The notes beneath the pieces were generated by a model, which saw nothing but the letters and a program-made list of their open reading frames with translations, was not told where the DNA came from and searched no databases. This document shows, one piece after another, positions 37,927 to 47,171 of a DNA stretch of 64,000 nucleotides (its first letter is position 1; every line of letters starts with the position of its first letter). The stretch comes from Thiomonas arsenitoxydans (GTDB taxonomy: Bacteria; Pseudomonadota; Gammaproteobacteria; Burkholderiales; Burkholderiaceae_C), in the NCBI RefSeq assembly GCF_000253115.1, contig NC_014145.1, positions 434,001 through 498,000 of the forward strand. Direction: 5' to 3'. The translations under genes were made by a program, and so were the position numbers.

Positions 37927-39200
37927 CAATAAGTCTCCAGATGCAGGCGGCCTTGCGCCTTCAGCGCGGCGACGGTGTCGGCCCAAGGCAGGTCGGCCTG
38001 TTCGGCCACGTCGCGCAGGGCGAGCAACACGCCGTCTTCCATGGCCGTGAGGCCGCAGACGTAGATGTAGGTGTTGGGGTCGGTGAGCAGCTGCGCCACA
38101 TCGGCAGCACGCTCGCGGATCAGATCCTGCACGTAGCGCTTGGGCTGACCCGCGGCGCGCGAGAAGGCGAAGTTAATGTCGATGAAGTCCTTGGGCAGGT
38201 TTTGCAGCGGACCGAAGTAGGGCAGTTCCTCCTTGGTCCGCGCGCCGAAGAACAGCATGAGTTTGCCGCCGTCGAACTTGCCGCTTTTACGCAGGCGGCG
38301 GCGCCATTCGGTCATGGCGCGCATCGGAGCGCTGCCGGTGCCGGTGCAGATCATCACGATGTGGCTCTTGGGGTGGTTGGGCATCAGGAAGCTGGATCCG
38401 AACGGGCCGATGACCTGCACCGAGTCGCCCACCTTCAGGTCGCACATGTAGTTGCTCGCCACGCCGCGCACGGGGTTGCCTTGGTGGTCTTCCAGCACGC
38501 GCTTGATGGTGAGCGACACGTTGTTGTAGCCAGCGCGCTCGCCGTTGCGCGGGCTGGCCACGGAATACTGCCGCGCATGATGCGGGCGGCCCTGCTCGTC
38601 GGTGCCAGGCGGGATGACGCCGATGGACTGGCCCTCCAGTACCGGGAATGGCATGGCGCCGAAGTCCAGCATGATGTGGTGGGTGTCGTACTGCTTGCCC
38701 ACCTCGGTGACGCGCACGTTGCCTACCACCTTGGCAATAATGAACTTCTCCGCGGCCTTGGGGCCGTAGAGATTGGTGTAGGCATGGGCCGCGGACCACG
38801 GCGGCAGGCTGGCGCCGAAGCTGGCGCCGCGAAACACGTCGTGCGCTTCCGGTGCGACGGCGGCTCGCAGGGGCATGGCATCGACCTGCGCGGGCGCTTC
38901 GGCGTCGGCGCCTTCCCAGTCCTGCGGGTCGAGCGGTTCGGGGAGCACGTCCCATCCGAACTGTGCGTCCAGCGGGTAGGCCTGGTCGCGCGGCACGTCA
39001 CGCCAGTTGTCGATGGCGCCGGTGGGACAGGGCGGCACGCAGGCCATGCAGAAATTGCATTTATCCGCGTCAACCACATAGTTGTTGGCGTCATGGGTGA
39101 TGGCACCGACGGGGCAGGTGGCCTCGCAGGTGTTGCAGCGGATGCAGATTTCCGGGTCAATCAGATGCTGCCGCAGAACGGCGGGGGCGGCCATGTCCAT
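37926..39200 (-). CDS. boxA: Benzoyl-CoA 2,3-epoxidase, reductase subunit BoxA
   Basis: 424 residues. The N-terminus carries two 4Fe-4S ferredoxin motifs: C19, C22, C25, C29 and C48, C51, C54, C58. A long linker follows, then a ferredoxin-NADP reductase module: an FAD motif [18 protein letters not shown] and an NADPH motif [14 protein letters not shown]. It passes electrons from NADPH to BoxB for epoxidation of benzoyl-CoA. It lies downstream of boxB after a GC-rich hairpin. Confidence 0.95.
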   Translation of the reverse strand: MDMAAPAVLRQHLIDPEICIRCNTCEATCPVGAITHDANNYVVDADKCNFCMACVPPCPTGAIDNWRDVPRDQAYPLDAQFGWDVLPEPLDPQDWEGADAEAPAQVDAMPLRAAVAPEAHDVFRGASFGASLPPWSAAHAYTNLYGPKAAEKFIIAKVVGNVRVTEVGKQYDTHHIMLDFGAMPFPVLEGQSIGVIPPGTDEQGRPHHARQYSVASPRNGERAGYNNVSLTIKRVLEDHQGNPVRGVASNYMCDLKVGDSVQVIGPFGSSFLMPNHPKSHIVMICTGTGSAPMRAMTEWRRRLRKSGKFDGGKLMLFFGARTKEELPYFGPLQNLPKDFIDINFAFSRAAGQPKRYVQDLIRERAADVAQLLTDPNTYIYVCGLTAMEDGVLLALRDVAEQADLPWADTVAALKAQGRLHLETY

Positions 39201-39217
39201 GTGGGTCTCCAGGGGGA

Positions 39218-39237
39218 GGGGCGCGCCCGGGCGCCCC
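39218..39237 (-). promoter_or_regulatory. GC-rich hairpin between boxB and boxA
   Basis: GGGGCGC and GCGCCCC form a perfect 7-bp stem with a 6-base loop in the 48-base gap. No T run follows, so it is unlikely to terminate transcription fully. It could protect the upstream boxB message from 3' decay. Confidence 0.45.
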
Positions 39238-39248
39238 GCGGATGCTGC

Positions 39249-40676
39249 TTAGTTGAAGCGCACGTACTCGAAGTCGACGGGCTGGCGGTTGATGCCCATG
39301 ACAGGAGGCGCGATCCAGTTGGCGAACTTACCGGGGTCGACCACGCGGCCCATCAACGAAACGACGAAGTCGCGATCCTCGTCGGTCGGCAGCCATTCCT
39401 CCACCCGCTGGTTCCACTCGTGGTCGGTGATGGGGTTGCCCTTCGGGTTCACCTTCACGCCCGCTAGTGTGCCGATGCTGCGGTGGAATGCTTTGTGTGG
39501 AACGGTGAGGCGGAAGGGAATGCCGGCCTTGTCGATGACCTTGTTCCAGCGGTCGACGCCGCCGACGGAGTCCTTGATATAGTCATCGCGCAGCACCTCG
39601 TTGAGGGCGTTGAGCATCGGTACCTCCTTCTCCACCAGGTTGCCGTTCTGCACGTCGAGAATCTTGTAGCTGTGGCCCTTAAGCACATGGTCGTCGGTGC
39701 GCTTGGCTTCGTCGAAGCGACCCTTCAGGCCGGTGGAGTAGAAGGTGGCGGCGTTGCTCGACTGGTCGGCGCCGAACAGGTCTATGGTCACGCTGAAGTG
39801 GAAGTTCAGATAGCGCTGAATAGTCGGTAGGTCGATCACTCCGGCGGCGCGGAGCTCGGCCGGGTCGTCAGTCTTCATCTCGTTCATCACCTGGCAGGTA
39901 CGCTGAATCACGCGGCTCACGCCAGATTCGCCCACGAACATGTGGTGCGCTTCCTCGGTCAGCATGAACTTGGTGGTCCGGGCCAGCGGGTCGAAGCTGC
40001 TCTCGGCCAGGGCGCAGAGCTGGAACTTGCCGTCCCGGTCGGTGAAGTAGGTGAACATGAAATAGGACAACCAGTCGGGCGTCTTCTCGTTGAAGGCGCC
40101 GAGGATGCGCGGGTTGTCCTGGTCGCCGCTGCTGCGCTCCAGGAGGGCCTCGGCTTCCTCCCGGCCATCGCGGCCGAAGTACTTGTGCAGCAGGTAGACC
40201 ATGGCCCACAGGTGGCGGCCTTCCTCCACGTTCACCTGGAACAGGTTGCGCAGGTCGTACTGGCTAGGGCAGGTGAGTCCGAGGTGACGCTGCTGCTCGA
40301 CGGACGCGGGCTCGGTATCGCCTTGGGTCACGATGATGCGGCGCAGGTTGGCGCGATGCTCGCCGGGCACGTCCTGCCAGGCGTCCTCGCCCTTGTGGTC
40401 GCCGAAATGGATCTTGCGGTCCTTCTCGGCCGGGTTGAGGAAAATGCCCCAGCGGTAATCGGGCATCTTCACATGGCCGAACTGCGCCCAGCCCTGCGGG
40501 TCCACGCTCACGGCGGTGCGTAGGTACACGTCGAAGTTCTGCGAGCCGTCGGGCCCCATGTCCTGCCACCAGTTGATGTAGTTGGGTTGCCAATGTTCTA
40601 GGGCACGCTGCAGAGTGCGGTCCTCGCTGAGGTTTACGTTGTTGGGGATTTTTTCGCTGTAGTCGACGCTGGACAT
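39249..40676 (-). CDS. boxB: Benzoyl-CoA 2,3-epoxidase, oxygenase subunit BoxB
   Basis: 475 residues, the normal BoxB length. It is a class I di-iron protein. The paired helices with EEGRHLW (151-157) and LTEEAHHMFVGE (239-250) supply the E-x-x-H iron ligands. BoxB uses oxygen and electrons from BoxA to turn benzoyl-CoA into 2,3-epoxybenzoyl-CoA. It lies between boxC and boxA in the operon. Confidence 0.96.
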   Translation of the reverse strand: MSSVDYSEKIPNNVNLSEDRTLQRALEHWQPNYINWWQDMGPDGSQNFDVYLRTAVSVDPQGWAQFGHVKMPDYRWGIFLNPAEKDRKIHFGDHKGEDAWQDVPGEHRANLRRIIVTQGDTEPASVEQQRHLGLTCPSQYDLRNLFQVNVEEGRHLWAMVYLLHKYFGRDGREEAEALLERSSGDQDNPRILGAFNEKTPDWLSYFMFTYFTDRDGKFQLCALAESSFDPLARTTKFMLTEEAHHMFVGESGVSRVIQRTCQVMNEMKTDDPAELRAAGVIDLPTIQRYLNFHFSVTIDLFGADQSSNAATFYSTGLKGRFDEAKRTDDHVLKGHSYKILDVQNGNLVEKEVPMLNALNEVLRDDYIKDSVGGVDRWNKVIDKAGIPFRLTVPHKAFHRSIGTLAGVKVNPKGNPITDHEWNQRVEEWLPTDEDRDFVVSLMGRVVDPGKFANWIAPPVMGINRQPVDFEYVRFN

Positions 40677-40730
40677 GATGGATGTCTCCTTGGTAAGAAC
40701 TTGCGATGGGGGGCGATGCGGGGTCGGGGG

Positions 40731-42395
40731 TCAGACGCGGTTCCAGTCGAACTCGGCCTTGTCGCCCTTGCCGTAAACCTTGAGCGCTCCGTGTTCGCCA
40801 ACGGCGTTGGGGCGCTGGAAGATCCAGTTCTGCCAAGCGGTCAGGCGTCCGAACACGCGGGTGAACAGATTCTCCGGTCCGTTGAAGCGCAAATTGGCTT
40901 CCATGCCTGTGAGGGCGTCTGGCGACATGGCCACGCGTTCCTCGATTGCGATGCGCACTTCGTCGTCCCAGTCGATGTCGTCCGGGTTGCGGGTGTTCAG
41001 ACCAAGGGCGTTGGCGGCGTCGCCGTCGAGAGGCTTGCCGATGACTGCGCGCACCTTGTCGATTGCGGCCGCATCGCCATAGAAGCGGCGCTCCAGGCGG
41101 CTCTGGCTCGTGGCCATCGGGTAGAGGCCGAAGTTCACTTCGCCCACCACGATCTTCGGCGTGCGCTGCGCATCGTCGGGCAGCATGAGTTGGTAGATGC
41201 GGTCGGCGGTGAGCGCGATTTCCAGCAACGTGCCGGCAAAGCAGGAGCCCGGCTCGATCAGCGCGAACAGGCTGCGCGAGGACACGTCCAGACGGCTGAA
41301 GGCGCGGCGCAGCATGCCGATGGTTTCGCGCACCAGCCAGAAATCGCGGTTGGCGAGCAGTTGCTTGTCGAGCGCGAGCATGGCGTCGACGTCACCCTCG
41401 GTGCGCAGCAGCCAGGTGCCGATCGCCAGCTCGTTGGTGCGCATGCTCAGGATGGCGTCGTCCAGCTCGCGCGCCACGCGCAGAGGGTACCAGTTCGCTC
41501 CCTGCGCCAGCATCGCGGCCGTGTCGACTCGCTGTTCGCCACTCGGCCCCTTCACCACGAAGGTGGCGGTGCGATGGGCGCGGTCGATCTGCACGGTCAC
41601 GGCGGAATAGATCAGGGCATCGTCTTCGATGCGACGGTCCAGCGGGGTCAGCTTCACGCCCTGCGCGGCGGCCGGGCGGTTGCTATACGCGGCGAGTTCC
41701 ATCGCGCGGTCGTGCACGGCCTTGTCGAACACAGCGGGTTTGGCTACCGCGTCCACCAGGCCCCATTCGACCGCGCGCTGGCCGCGCACGCCTTCGGCGG
41801 TGGTGCAGAAGATGTCGGCAAGGTCGTGGCGAACGTGGCGCTTGTCGGTCACGCGGGTCAAGCCGCCGGTGCCGGGCAGCACGCCGAGCAGCGGCACTTC
41901 GGGCAGGCTGACGGCACTGGAGCGGTCGTCCACCAGCAGGATCTGGTCGCAGGCGAGGGCGAGCTCGTAGCCGCCGCCGGCGCAGGCGCCGTTGACCGCA
42001 GCGAGGAACTTCAGGCTGCCGTCGCGCGAGGAGTCCTCCATCCCATTACGTGTTTCGTTGGTGAACTTGCAAAAGTTCACCTTCCAGGCATGGCTGGACA
42101 GACCCAGCATGAAAATGTTCGCGCCGGAGCAGAACACCTTGTCCTTCAGGCTGGTGACCACCACGGTGCGCACTTCCGGATGCTCGAAGCGGATCCGGTT
42201 GAGCGCGTCGCTCAGCTCAATGTCGACGCCGAGGTCGTAGCTGTTGAGCTTAAGCTTATATCCTGAACGCAGGCCGGCGTCTTCATCGAAGTCGGCGGCC
42301 AGGGTGGCGATCGGGCCGTCGAACGTCAGGGTCCAGTGATGATACTGGGAGGGGTTGGTCTGGTAGTCGACGCGGGCAGGCTGGGTCACGAACAT
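40731..42395 (-). CDS. boxC: 2,3-epoxybenzoyl-CoA dihydrolase BoxC
   Basis: 554 residues: a double-length crotonase family protein with LALACDQILLVDD and LPEVPLLGVLPGTGGLTRV in the first half. It opens the epoxidised ring by hydrolysis to 3,4-dehydroadipyl-CoA semialdehyde and formate. It is the first gene of the catabolic operon boxC-boxB-boxA and onward. The ATG follows an AAGGAGA ribosome site, and BoxR-type operator sites lie just upstream. Confidence 0.96.
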   Translation of the reverse strand: MFVTQPARVDYQTNPSQYHHWTLTFDGPIATLAADFDEDAGLRSGYKLKLNSYDLGVDIELSDALNRIRFEHPEVRTVVVTSLKDKVFCSGANIFMLGLSSHAWKVNFCKFTNETRNGMEDSSRDGSLKFLAAVNGACAGGGYELALACDQILLVDDRSSAVSLPEVPLLGVLPGTGGLTRVTDKRHVRHDLADIFCTTAEGVRGQRAVEWGLVDAVAKPAVFDKAVHDRAMELAAYSNRPAAAQGVKLTPLDRRIEDDALIYSAVTVQIDRAHRTATFVVKGPSGEQRVDTAAMLAQGANWYPLRVARELDDAILSMRTNELAIGTWLLRTEGDVDAMLALDKQLLANRDFWLVRETIGMLRRAFSRLDVSSRSLFALIEPGSCFAGTLLEIALTADRIYQLMLPDDAQRTPKIVVGEVNFGLYPMATSQSRLERRFYGDAAAIDKVRAVIGKPLDGDAANALGLNTRNPDDIDWDDEVRIAIEERVAMSPDALTGMEANLRFNGPENLFTRVFGRLTAWQNWIFQRPNAVGEHGALKVYGKGDKAEFDWNRV

Positions 42396-42406
42396 CTCCT
42401 TGGGTT

Positions 42407-42477
42407 TGCATAAAACTGCATATCACTTGATGCGCACTTTAGTGCGCGCCTCGCCGCAAAGCAAGCACTTTAATGCA
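42407..42477 (-). promoter_or_regulatory. boxC control region with three NGCA-N6-TGCN sites
   Basis: Three 14-base quasi-palindromes lie between boxR and boxC: TGCATAAAACTGCA (42407-42420), CGCACTTTAGTGCG (42433-42446) and AGCACTTTAATGCA (42464-42477). The last two are 31 bases apart centre to centre, close to three helical turns. TGCA-N6-TGCA is the operator form described for BzdR/BoxR repressors. A possible minus-strand promoter (TTGCTT at 42459-42464, TAAAGT at 42436-42441, 17-base spacer) is overlapped by the second and third sites. Confidence 0.65.
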
Positions 42478-42493
42478 TTTTTTGTTTTGGTGA

Positions 42494-43432
42494 TTACCCT
42501 AGATTCAGGGCGTCGCGCACGGTCTGTCGAAGCAGCAGGAAGGTCTGATCCAGCGGCTGCGTACTGGTGTTCACCTGAAATTCCGCCTTGGAATAGAAGG
42601 CGGCGCGGCCGGCCAGGATGCTCTTCAAATCCTTCATGGCCTCGTCGCTCGCTGCCATTGGGCGCAGGTCGCCCTGGGCGACGACGCGCCTCATGTGGTC
42701 TTCCGGGCTGGCTTGCAGCCAGACCGTTGTGCAGTGGGCCAGCAACAGGTTGAAGGTGGACGGATCGGACACAAGGCCGCCGGGCGTGGCGATGACCGCC
42801 TCGGAATGAATCTGGATGGCCTCCTCCAGCGCCCGCCGCTCGTAGCGCCGATAGGCGTTCATGCCGTAGAGCGACTGGATCTCGGCGATGCTGCAGCCGG
42901 CGAACTGCTCAATCTCGCGGCTCAGTTCCACGAAGGGAAATCCCAGGTCTTCCGCCAGCATCTGCCCGAGGGTGGATTTGCCTGCGCCGCGCAGTCCGAT
43001 GAGGGCGACGCGCGAACTGCGGCCTGCGTTGTCGCCACCGGTGCCGAGCATCTCGCCCACGGCGGCGCGCACCCGATGCAGGGTCGCTTCGTCCCGGTGT
43101 TCGAGCAGCTCGCGCAGCAGCAGCCATTCCGGCGAGGAGGTGGTCACGTCTCCGATCAACTCGGCCAGACTGCATTGCAGCGCCTGGGCGACCTGCAGCA
43201 GGACCAGAATGGACGCGTTTCCCACTCCGCTTTCCAGGTTGGCGAGGTGGCGCTCCGAAACGTCCGAGGCGATGGCCACGGCCTTGCGCGTCAGGCCGCG
43301 GCGCGCGCGCAGGGCGCGCACCCGCTCTCCGAGTGCGATCAGGAAGGGGTGGCGCGCGTCCCCATGGGTGGCCCGGGCGGCGGCATCTTCGGGAGATCCC
43401 TCACGGGGAAGCTGCAATATATTGCTTGACAT
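42494..43432 (-). CDS. boxR: BoxR transcriptional repressor (HTH plus shikimate-kinase-like domain)
   Basis: 312 residues. An XRE-type helix-turn-helix lies at about 30-90 (LGERVRALRARRGLTRKAVA and DVSERHLANLESG). A linker follows, then a shikimate-kinase-like domain with the P-loop GLRGAGKS (146-153). This is the BzdR/BoxR architecture, in which the kinase-like domain binds benzoyl-CoA as inducer and releases DNA. It lies between the two divergent box arms and is transcribed toward boxC. One operator-like site covers its first codons, which suggests autoregulation. Confidence 0.93.
   Translation of the reverse strand: MSSNILQLPREGSPEDAAARATHGDARHPFLIALGERVRALRARRGLTRKAVAIASDVSERHLANLESGVGNASILVLLQVAQALQCSLAELIGDVTTSSPEWLLLRELLEHRDEATLHRVRAAVGEMLGTGGDNAGRSSRVALIGLRGAGKSTLGQMLAEDLGFPFVELSREIEQFAGCSIAEIQSLYGMNAYRRYERRALEEAIQIHSEAVIATPGGLVSDPSTFNLLLAHCTTVWLQASPEDHMRRVVAQGDLRPMAASDEAMKDLKSILAGRAAFYSKAEFQVNTSTQPLDQTFLLLRQTVRDALNLG
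43413..43426. promoter_or_regulatory. Candidate BoxR operator over the boxR start
   Basis: TGCAATATATTGCT fits the NGCA-N6-TGCN pattern. It lies within the first six codons of boxR and touches the -35 box of the divergent promoter. Confidence 0.5.
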
Positions 43433-43454
43433 CAGTGAAATCGGTTTCTATAGT
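43426..43454 (+). promoter_or_regulatory. Sigma-70 promoter for the DUF4863-boxD-bclA arm
   Basis: TTGACA at 43426-43431, a 17-base spacer and TATAGT at 43449-43454 give an almost perfect housekeeping promoter. Predicted initiation falls near 43461, about 55 bases before the first ATG. Operator-like sites overlap its -35 box and its start. Confidence 0.78.
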
Positions 43455-43459
43455 TTCAA

Positions 43460-43473
43460 CGCACAATACTGCA
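43460..43473. promoter_or_regulatory. Candidate BoxR operator at the transcription start
   Basis: CGCACAATACTGCA fits NGCA-N6-TGCN and covers the predicted +1 of the plus-strand promoter. A repressor bound here would block initiation. Confidence 0.55.
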
Positions 43474-43515
43474 CATTCGGCGTGGCGACAAGCCGCGTCG
43501 TCAAGGAGGCGACAG

Positions 43516-43998
43516 ATGGAAGCTGCCGATCTGCATCGACAGATTGCCAAGATCACCGAGCGCATCTCCGGCCAGCCGCTCGATACTAGGCTGCAGGATT
43601 GGCTGAACCAGGAGTTCGGCCCCGACACAGCGGCTTTTGCCGACCTGCAGCGCACCTGTGAAGCCGGCGTGGCGGAAGGCTGGCTATGCCAGCGCGAGGG
43701 CGGCGGCATCCGCTACGGTCGCGTGTTCAAGCCCGAAGTCGCGCTGCACGGATTCTCCGTCGATGTGGTGGAGATGGCTGATGTGGTAGGCCCGCACCAC
43801 AGCCACCCGAATGGTGAGATCGACCTGATCCTCCCGCGGGACGGCTCCGCGCGTTTCGATGCGCATCCTTCCGGCTGGCTGGTGTACGGTCCCGGCAGCG
43901 CGCATTGCCCCACGGTGAGCGGCGGCAGCGCCCTAGTGCTCTACCTGCTTCCGGAAGGCGCCATCTCTTTCACTCCGGCGGGGGAGGCACGCGCATGA
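43516..43998 (+). CDS. DUF4863 family protein (4-hydroxylaminobenzoate lyase-like)
   Basis: 160 residues, no signal peptide. The core reads VVGPHHSHPNGEIDLILP and HPSGWLVYGPGSAHCPTV, a cupin-like pattern of His and Glu that could hold a metal. The family includes PnbB, a lyase that acts on 4-hydroxylaminobenzoate in nitrobenzoate breakdown. No nitroarene genes are nearby; here it is the first gene of the BoxR-controlled plus arm, so its substrate may differ. The ATG at 43516 has an AGGAGG ribosome site. Its stop overlaps boxD as ATGA. Confidence 0.75.
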   Translation: MEAADLHRQIAKITERISGQPLDTRLQDWLNQEFGPDTAAFADLQRTCEAGVAEGWLCQREGGGIRYGRVFKPEVALHGFSVDVVEMADVVGPHHSHPNGEIDLILPRDGSARFDAHPSGWLVYGPGSAHCPTVSGGSALVLYLLPEGAISFTPAGEARA

Positions 43999-45554
43999 GC
44001 GAACTGCTCCCCAATCTGCTCGGCGACCGGTGGCAGACCGGGGCTGGCAGGGGCACACCATTGTTCGACCCCGTGCTCGGTGACGAACTGGTGCGCGTCG
44101 ATGCGGGCGGGCTGGACCTGCCCGCGGGTTTCACCTTTGCGCGCCAGACCGGCGGTGCCGAACTGCGGGCCATGAGCTACGCCGAACGTGCCGGGCTGCT
44201 GCGCGCCGTGGCCGATGTGATCAAGGTGAACCGCGACGACTACTTTGCCATTTCTACTGCCAACAGCGGCACGGTCTCCAACGACACCAGCGTCGACGTC
44301 GACGGCGCCGTCTACACCCTCGGCGTCTACGCAAAGCTCGGCGCAACGCTCGATGCTGGCTCCCTAATGGCCGACGGCGAGGCGGAAGGTCTCAGCCGCA
44401 ACGGCATCTTCCAGGCTCGCCACGTGTTCGCGCCGACGCCTGGGTTGGCCCTGCTCATCAACGCCTTCAATTTCCCCTCCTGGGGTCTCTGGGAAAAGGC
44501 GGCGCCCGCACTGCTTTCAGGCGTGCCGGTCGTGGTCAAGCCGGCCACGGCGACGGCCTGGCTCACGCAGCGCATGGTGGCCGACGTGGCCGCAGCGGGC
44601 GTGCTGCCGCCGGGCACCCTGTCCATCGTGTGCGGCAGTTCGGCCGGGCTGATGGATGCGCTGGAGCCGTTCGACGTGGTGTCGTTCACCGGCTCGGCGG
44701 AATCCGCGGCGGTCATCCGCTCGCACCCGGCGGTGACTCGTCGGTCGGTGCGGGTGAACATCGAGGCCGACAGCCTCAACTCCGCCTTGCTGCTGCCCGG
44801 CCGGGACGCCCAGGCACTAGCCCTGCTGGCCAAGGAAGTGGCGCTCGAAATGACCGTCAAGAGCGGGCAGAAATGCACAGCCATCCGACGGGTGCTAGTT
44901 CCTGCCGCGACGTACGGCGAGGCCGCCGCGGCCATCGGCGCGCGGCTTGAGAAGACGACGGTCGGCAATCCCCGGAACGCCGACGTGCGCATGGGTGCAT
45001 TGGTGAGCACGGCGCAGAAGGCCTCGGTGCTGGAGGGCTTGGCGCTGCTGCGCAACCAGACCGAAGTGCTGTTCGACGGCGGCTCGCGCCCGCTGATCGA
45101 TGCAGACCCCGAGCGCTCCTGCTGCGTCGCGCCGACCCTGCTCGGCACGCGCGACGCCGCGGGCAGCGATGCAGCGCATCTTGTGCATGACACCGAGGTG
45201 TTCGGCCCGCTGGCCACACTGGTGCCCTACAGAGACATGGAACACGCGCTGGCGCTCGCCCGGCGTGGCGAAGGCTCGCTGGTGGCTTCGGTCTACGGTA
45301 CGGACAACGTGGCGATGGCGGCAGCGGCCGCCGACCTAGCGAGCCATCATGGCCGGGTGCATGTGATCAGCCCCGACGTGGCTGCAACCCAGACTGGGCA
45401 CGGCAATGTGATGCCGCAATCGTTGCATGGTGGCCCCGGCCGCGCCGGAGGCGGCGAGGAACTCGGTGGTCTGCGGGCGCTGCGCTTCTATCACCGCCAT
45501 ACCGCCATCCAGGCCGCGACCAGCGTGCTCGACGCGCTGCCGCTGTCGGCCTGA
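43995..45554 (+). CDS. boxD: 3,4-dehydroadipyl-CoA semialdehyde dehydrogenase BoxD
   Basis: 519 residues of the aldehyde dehydrogenase superfamily. NAFNFPSWG (156-164) is the cofactor motif, E257 is the general base, and Cys294 in SGQKCTAIRR is the nucleophile. It oxidises the semialdehyde made by BoxC to 3,4-dehydroadipyl-CoA, with NADP as the usual acceptor. The ATG overlaps the DUF4863 stop, and bclA follows 30 bases later. Confidence 0.93.
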   Translation: MSELLPNLLGDRWQTGAGRGTPLFDPVLGDELVRVDAGGLDLPAGFTFARQTGGAELRAMSYAERAGLLRAVADVIKVNRDDYFAISTANSGTVSNDTSVDVDGAVYTLGVYAKLGATLDAGSLMADGEAEGLSRNGIFQARHVFAPTPGLALLINAFNFPSWGLWEKAAPALLSGVPVVVKPATATAWLTQRMVADVAAAGVLPPGTLSIVCGSSAGLMDALEPFDVVSFTGSAESAAVIRSHPAVTRRSVRVNIEADSLNSALLLPGRDAQALALLAKEVALEMTVKSGQKCTAIRRVLVPAATYGEAAAAIGARLEKTTVGNPRNADVRMGALVSTAQKASVLEGLALLRNQTEVLFDGGSRPLIDADPERSCCVAPTLLGTRDAAGSDAAHLVHDTEVFGPLATLVPYRDMEHALALARRGEGSLVASVYGTDNVAMAAAAADLASHHGRVHVISPDVAATQTGHGNVMPQSLHGGPGRAGGGEELGGLRALRFYHRHTAIQAATSVLDALPLSA

Positions 45555-45584
45555 CACAAGACAAGTACGAGGAGGAGACAACCC

Positions 45585-47171
45585 ATGACCGCAGCACTGC
45601 CCGCGCCCCCCTGGGGCGATCGCTTCAATATCGCGGAACACCTGCTGGCCTGCAACGCGGGGCGTCCCGACAAGCTGGCCTATGTGGACGATCATGCTTC
45701 GCTTACCTATGCCGAACTGGACACCCGGGTGCGTCAGATGGCCGCGGCGCTGCATGCGTTGGGCATCAAACGCGAGGAGCGGGTGCTACTGCTGATGCAG
45801 GACTGCTGCGACTGGCCGGTGGCCTTTCTCGGTGCCATCTACGCGGGGCTGGTTCCCGTCGCCGTGAACACCCTGCTCACAGCAGACGACTATGCCTACA
45901 TGCTCGAACATTCGCGGGCGCAGGCGGTGCTGGTATCCGGCGCGCTGCTTGCCACGCTCAATGCGGCGATGGTCAAGGCCGATCACGAGGTAAGCAAAGT
46001 CGTGGTATCCCGCCCGCAGGCACCGCTGCATCCGTCCGAAGTGGCGTTCGATGCCTTCATCCAGGGGCATGCACCAAAGCGCAAACCTGCGGGGACCGGG
46101 CCCGACGATCCCGCCTTCTGGCTTTATTCGTCCGGATCCACCGGACGGCCCAAGGGTGCGGTGCATTCGCAGGCCAACCCGTACTGGACCATTGAGCTCT
46201 ACGGCAAGGCGGTACTCGGTCTGTGCGAGGACGATGTGTGCTTTTCCGCCGCCAAGCTGTTCTTCGCCTACGGCTTGGGCAACGCCATCACGTTCCCGCT
46301 CGGTGTCGGCGCCACAGTGCTGCTGATGGCCGATCGCCCCACGCCAGAGGCGATTTTCATGCGCTGGATCGGCAGCGTCTGCGGCCTGAAGCCCACTGTG
46401 TTCTTCTGCGCACCCACGGGCTATGCGGGCATGCTGGCGCACCCTGACCTGCCCGACCGCGAAGCGGTGGCGCTGCGGCTCGCGTCCTCGGCGGGTGAGG
46501 CCTTGCCCGCGGAGCTGGGTCGTCGCTTCAAGGCGCATTTCGGGGCGGACATCGTCGACGGCATCGGCTCCACGGAGATGCTGCACATTTTCCTGTCCAA
46601 CCGCCCCGATCGCATCCGGTACGGCACCACCGGCTGGCCGGTGGACGGCTACGAAGTCATGCTACACGCCGACGACGGTGGGCCGGTACCCGACGGCGAA
46701 CCAGGGGACCTTTACATCCAGGGGCCGTCGAGCGCGCTGATGTACTGGGGCAACCGCGCTAAGTCGCGCGAGACGTTCCAGGGGACCTGGACGCGCAGCG
46801 GTGATAAGTACATCCGCAACACAGACGGCAGCTACACCTACGCCGGTCGCAGCGACGACATGCTAAAGGTAAGCGGCATCTACGTCTCGCCCATCGAAAT
46901 AGAGACCACACTGGCTCAGCATCCGGCAGTGCTGGAGGCCGCGGTCATCGGTGTCGCTGACGCAAATGGCCTGACCCGTACCAAGGCCTTCGTGGTCTTC
47001 AAGTCGGGGCAGCGGGCGGACGAGGCGACGCTCAAGGCCTTCGTCAAGGAACGTCTGGCGCCTTACAAATATCCTCGACTGATCGAATTCGTCGATGAAC
47101 TGCCCAAGACGGCGACCGGGAAGATCCAGCGCTTCAAGCTGCGTGACGCGGAGGTGACGCGTGCAGGGTGA
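45585..47171 (+). CDS. bclA: Benzoate-CoA ligase
   Basis: 528 residues of the adenylate-forming family. The ATP motif is YSSGSTGRPKGAVH, and GIGSTEM is the second core. The YAGRSDDMLKVSG hinge and PKTATGKIQRFKL with the catalytic lysine lie at the C-terminus. It activates benzoate to benzoyl-CoA, the substrate of BoxAB and the probable inducer of BoxR. No benzoate transporter is in the window. Confidence 0.95.
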   Translation: MTAALPAPPWGDRFNIAEHLLACNAGRPDKLAYVDDHASLTYAELDTRVRQMAAALHALGIKREERVLLLMQDCCDWPVAFLGAIYAGLVPVAVNTLLTADDYAYMLEHSRAQAVLVSGALLATLNAAMVKADHEVSKVVVSRPQAPLHPSEVAFDAFIQGHAPKRKPAGTGPDDPAFWLYSSGSTGRPKGAVHSQANPYWTIELYGKAVLGLCEDDVCFSAAKLFFAYGLGNAITFPLGVGATVLLMADRPTPEAIFMRWIGSVCGLKPTVFFCAPTGYAGMLAHPDLPDREAVALRLASSAGEALPAELGRRFKAHFGADIVDGIGSTEMLHIFLSNRPDRIRYGTTGWPVDGYEVMLHADDGGPVPDGEPGDLYIQGPSSALMYWGNRAKSRETFQGTWTRSGDKYIRNTDGSYTYAGRSDDMLKVSGIYVSPIEIETTLAQHPAVLEAAVIGVADANGLTRTKAFVVFKSGQRADEATLKAFVKERLAPYKYPRLIEFVDELPKTATGKIQRFKLRDAEVTRAG

